Positions 13,338 through 15,355 of a DNA stretch of 15,355 nt are shown piece by piece (within the stretch, counting starts at the first letter, position 1; every line of letters starts with the position of its first letter). The notes below the pieces were generated by a model. It did not search any database, was not told the DNA's origin, and saw only the letters and a list, made by a program, of their open reading frames with translations. This stretch comes from Candidatus Mcinerneyibacteriota bacterium. GTDB taxonomy: Bacteria > Macinerneyibacteriota > Macinerneyibacteria > Macinerneyibacteriales > DSCS01. The stretch spans positions 1-15,355 of the forward strand of contig JAFGWL010000044.1 in assembly GCA_016937175.1 (NCBI GenBank). The letters are read 5' to 3'. Position numbers and translations under genes: made by a program.

Positions 13338-13365
13338 ATTTTAAGTATTCAATGAAACGTGTCAA
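13338..13365 (-). promoter_or_regulatory. Promoter of asnS
   Basis: On the minus strand TTGACA (13360-13365) and TAAAAT (13338-13343) are 16 bases apart. The predicted start near 13331 gives a leader of only about 14 bases, containing GGAGGT, before the ATG at 13316. The -35 begins 11 bases after the stop of the upstream hydrolase gene. No terminator hairpin for that gene is visible in between. Confidence 0.72.
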
Positions 13366-13375
13366 GAAGATAACG

Positions 13376-14752
13376 TCACGGAAGAGAGCGGCCTGCGATC
13401 TCCGTCAAGGATTCAAAAAAAGGATTCACCCTCAGCCGCTCCATCTCCTCTTCTCCTGTAAAGAGGCGTTTTTCTCCCCAGATGAGGTCTTTCTCTTCCC
13501 GGTATCGGCTGTAAAGAGCATCATCGGGAGAGAGGAGCAGCGCTACGTGAGAGAGGGAGTAGAGATGTTCAGCCCAGGGAAAAGTCTCAACGGAGACGTT
13601 TTCTTTTTCCGGAAGGCCGTACTCTCCGGTGATGATCACAAGAGGCGCTTTGGCCGTCCATACCCGGGATATGGTCCTGACATTCAAAGCGTTTTTAAAC
13701 TGTCCCCGGTGAGCCGGATGAGTATCGAAGAGGGTCAGGGCACCCGGAAAGCTGTACTTTTCGTAGAAACGGGTGACCGCTTGAGCGGAGACCGTGGCAT
13801 CTGCTGCTGACTGAAAGGTATAGACCGGAACGGGAAACTCTTTCGCTTCCGTGTACCGCGCCACTCTCTTTTCATTCTCCTTTGAAAGGCGGTAAATCTG
13901 CCATGCGGCGTTTTTAGGAAAAGAAGCGTATTTGCACGGGTCCTCCTCGTCCAGGATATCCAACCAGGCAAATTTACGAAAGAGAGGGAAACGGCTCACA
14001 GGCGTGTGGAGTCCGGTGACTGCAGCAGCCGGAGAAACGGCAAAGGCCGGTGAAAAGAGAAAAAGCGCTTCAGGCCTGGTGAGATCCCCCTCTTCCAGTG
14101 CATCCAGGGTATAGGAGAGGCTTAACGCGGCCCCTGTGGAAAATCCGGCCAGATAGATAGGGCCTTTTCTTCCCCTCTCCTGAGATTCCAAGAGCCTGAC
14201 ACCCTGTAACACCTGTTGTTTCCACTCTTCAAAACGCACATGAAGCAGGGCTCCGGGGACTGTCCCGTGTCCCTCCAGGCGGAGAGCCAGGACACGATAT
14301 CCCCTTCGGGCAAAAAAGTCGCCGAGGGCGCTCATGGTATAGGGTGAATCGGTCAGCCCATGGAGAAGAAGGACACTGCCTTTCACTTCTCCCCGAGGTT
14401 CCCGGTAAAAGGGACTGTTTCGGATGATGTTCTCTTCTGATGCAAAGGATTTTAAAACAGGATCCTCCTCCCTTCCGTAGATGCTCTCACGGGTGAGTCT
14501 GACATACTCTCCCTCCGTTTGGAGATACTCCTCAAGAGATAGGCTCTCTGCAGGGGCAACCTTCCGGAGGACCGGAGCTTTATGCCAGGGCATGAGAGGA
14601 GGCGACAGAAAAGAGAAGAGAAGCCAGACTGTATAGAAGAGAAGGAAAAGAAGAAGCGTTCCTCCCAGGAAGCGCCGGGTGATCCTGAGAAGGAGCGAAG
14701 GCTTTATTCCCCGCTCCTTCTTATTTTTCAAGGAAGGGATCAGATGTCCCAT
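13376..14752 (-). CDS. Membrane-anchored alpha/beta-fold hydrolase (esterase/lipase type)
   Basis: A 458-residue protein with a basic N terminus and a membrane helix at about 29-50 ([19 protein letters not shown]), followed by an alpha/beta hydrolase domain. Seen: the oxyanion region [20 protein letters not shown] at 128-147, the LRLEGHG loop at 157-163, the nucleophile elbow GFSTG with Ser205, a likely acid in SAADATVS (Asp318) and the catalytic His in [12 protein letters not shown] (His402). The GLTDSPYTM element is typical of the serine-aminopeptidase/lysophospholipase-like branch. The substrate is unknown; carboxyl esters or lysophospholipids are plausible. The ATG lies 13 bases inside the end of the acyl-CoA dehydrogenase gene with only a weak Shine-Dalgarno, indicating coupled translation. 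This may link ester or lipid cleavage to fatty-acid oxidation, which is inference. Confidence 0.85.
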   Translation of the reverse strand: MGHLIPSLKNKKERGIKPSLLLRITRRFLGGTLLLFLLFYTVWLLFSFLSPPLMPWHKAPVLRKVAPAESLSLEEYLQTEGEYVRLTRESIYGREEDPVLKSFASEENIIRNSPFYREPRGEVKGSVLLLHGLTDSPYTMSALGDFFARRGYRVLALRLEGHGTVPGALLHVRFEEWKQQVLQGVRLLESQERGRKGPIYLAGFSTGAALSLSYTLDALEEGDLTRPEALFLFSPAFAVSPAAAVTGLHTPVSRFPLFRKFAWLDILDEEDPCKYASFPKNAAWQIYRLSKENEKRVARYTEAKEFPVPVYTFQSAADATVSAQAVTRFYEKYSFPGALTLFDTHPAHRGQFKNALNVRTISRVWTAKAPLVIITGEYGLPEKENVSVETFPWAEHLYSLSHVALLLSPDDALYSRYREEKDLIWGEKRLFTGEEEMERLRVNPFFESLTEIAGRSLP

Positions 14753-15355
14753 ATTTCCGCGTTGTGGTCGATAACCGTTTTGTCTCCGTCAGTAATGGTA
14801 AAATCGGCAGCCTTCACCACGGCTTCTGCATCGGTGATGAAGATACGGGCCACTTTGGCTTTCCGGCCGTTGGCCGGGGCATCTTCGAGCAGGAGATAGG
14901 AGGTGATGACCATCGTCGCCATCTGAACGATCCGGCCGGCATGATAGGCTTTTGTCTCATCATCCATCTCTTTGTAGAGAGCCACAGCCGCATTCAGCCT
15001 TTCCCTCATAGAGCGGATCCGTTTCTTCTCATCGTTCCAGGCGGTCTCTTTGACAGAAGCGTCCATCCGGTCCAGTTCCTCGTTGAGGCTACCCGTGACG
15101 ATGCCGCCGATAGCTGCCACGACCTGAAGCTGAGTGGTCCCTTCATAGATATTGGTGATCCGGGCATCCCTGTAGTGGCGCTCGATGTTATAGTCCTTCA
15201 TATAACCGTCCCCACCATGGATCTGGAGGCCGTCATAAGCTACTTTGTTGGCCATCTCCGTGGAATAGAACTTGGAGATCGGGGTCATGGTATTTGCCAG
15301 CGCAGTGTAGTATTTCATCCTGGCGCGGGCTTCTCCGTCTTTAGTCTCTTCGAAC
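14740..15355 (-). CDS. Acyl-CoA dehydrogenase, C-terminal part (gene continues past the window edge)
   Basis: The frame is open to the last base, so the true N terminus lies beyond 15355; a Met at 15318 is internal. About 205 residues are visible. The segment [62 protein letters not shown] holds the C-terminal helical domain of FAD-dependent acyl-CoA dehydrogenases, with the [11 protein letters not shown]-binding loop, the RHYRDARI element and IYEGTTQ. More than 100 further residues follow, as in the longer enzymes of about 550-600 residues that carry an extra C-terminal domain (FadE5- or DmdC-like). The catalytic base and most of the active site are outside the window. It oxidises an acyl-CoA to the enoyl-CoA, passing electrons to ETF. 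Its stop overlaps the hydrolase start by 13 bases. Confidence 0.93.
   Translation of the reverse strand, partial: FEETKDGEARARMKYYTALANTMTPISKFYSTEMANKVAYDGLQIHGGDGYMKDYNIERHYRDARITNIYEGTTQLQVVAAIGGIVTGSLNEELDRMDASVKETAWNDEKKRIRSMRERLNAAVALYKEMDDETKAYHAGRIVQMATMVITSYLLLEDAPANGRKAKVARIFITDAEAVVKAADFTITDGDKTVIDHNAEIWDI

Overview
The window looks like chromosomal DNA from a Gram-negative, probably anaerobic bacterium. A family 9 glycosyltransferase of the LPS-heptosyltransferase type, a signal-peptidase-II lipoprotein and pseudopilin-like proteins point to an outer membrane. A small 2[4Fe-4S] ferredoxin and a complete-looking molybdopterin operon point to anaerobic redox metabolism. I cannot assign a phylum: the Sir2 resembles the Thermotoga-type enzyme and the acyl-CoA dehydrogenase is of the long C-terminally extended kind, but neither is diagnostic. 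I see no mobile element, CRISPR array, tRNA or rRNA. Coding density is high and no gene-free stretch exceeds about 130 bases.

Layout, left to right. (1) 66-4727, minus strand: a compact molybdenum-cofactor operon, in transcription order modE-type regulator, moeA, moaA, moaC, MOSC-domain gene, mogA/moaB, and a PHP-family phosphoesterase. Junctions are overlaps or gaps of 1-8 bases. (2) 4728-5070: a divergent control region with a candidate ModE operator, then a 55-residue ferredoxin on the plus strand with its own promoter and terminator. (3) 5114-6157, minus: a GT9 glycosyltransferase. (4) 6200-8599, minus: three overlapping pseudopilin-type genes, the last carrying a large solenoid-like ectodomain. 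(5) 8686-11879, plus: Sir2 deacetylase, a two-helix DUF6868-like membrane protein, a membrane-anchored propeller-like protein and a lipoprotein. (6) 11925-13316, minus: asparaginyl-tRNA synthetase, convergent with the lipoprotein gene across a shared hairpin terminator. (7) 13376-15355, minus: a membrane-anchored alpha/beta hydrolase overlapping the end of an acyl-CoA dehydrogenase gene that runs off the window.

How the parts fit. MoaA and MoaC make cyclic pyranopterin monophosphate, MogA adenylylates molybdopterin and MoeA inserts the metal. The MPT synthase subunits MoaD and MoaE are not in this window. The regulator is only the DNA-binding half of ModE, and a ModE-like inverted repeat lies between it and the divergent ferredoxin, covering the -35 of the operon promoter. 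The most distinctive signal is promoter architecture. At modE, the GT9 gene and sir2 a TATAAT -10 box ends 6 or 7 bases before the ATG, with a -35-like hexamer 16 bases further upstream and no Shine-Dalgarno. A fourth gene (first pseudopilin) is similar. These genes are predicted to make leaderless mRNAs, while neighbouring genes have normal leaders with strong ribosome binding sites.
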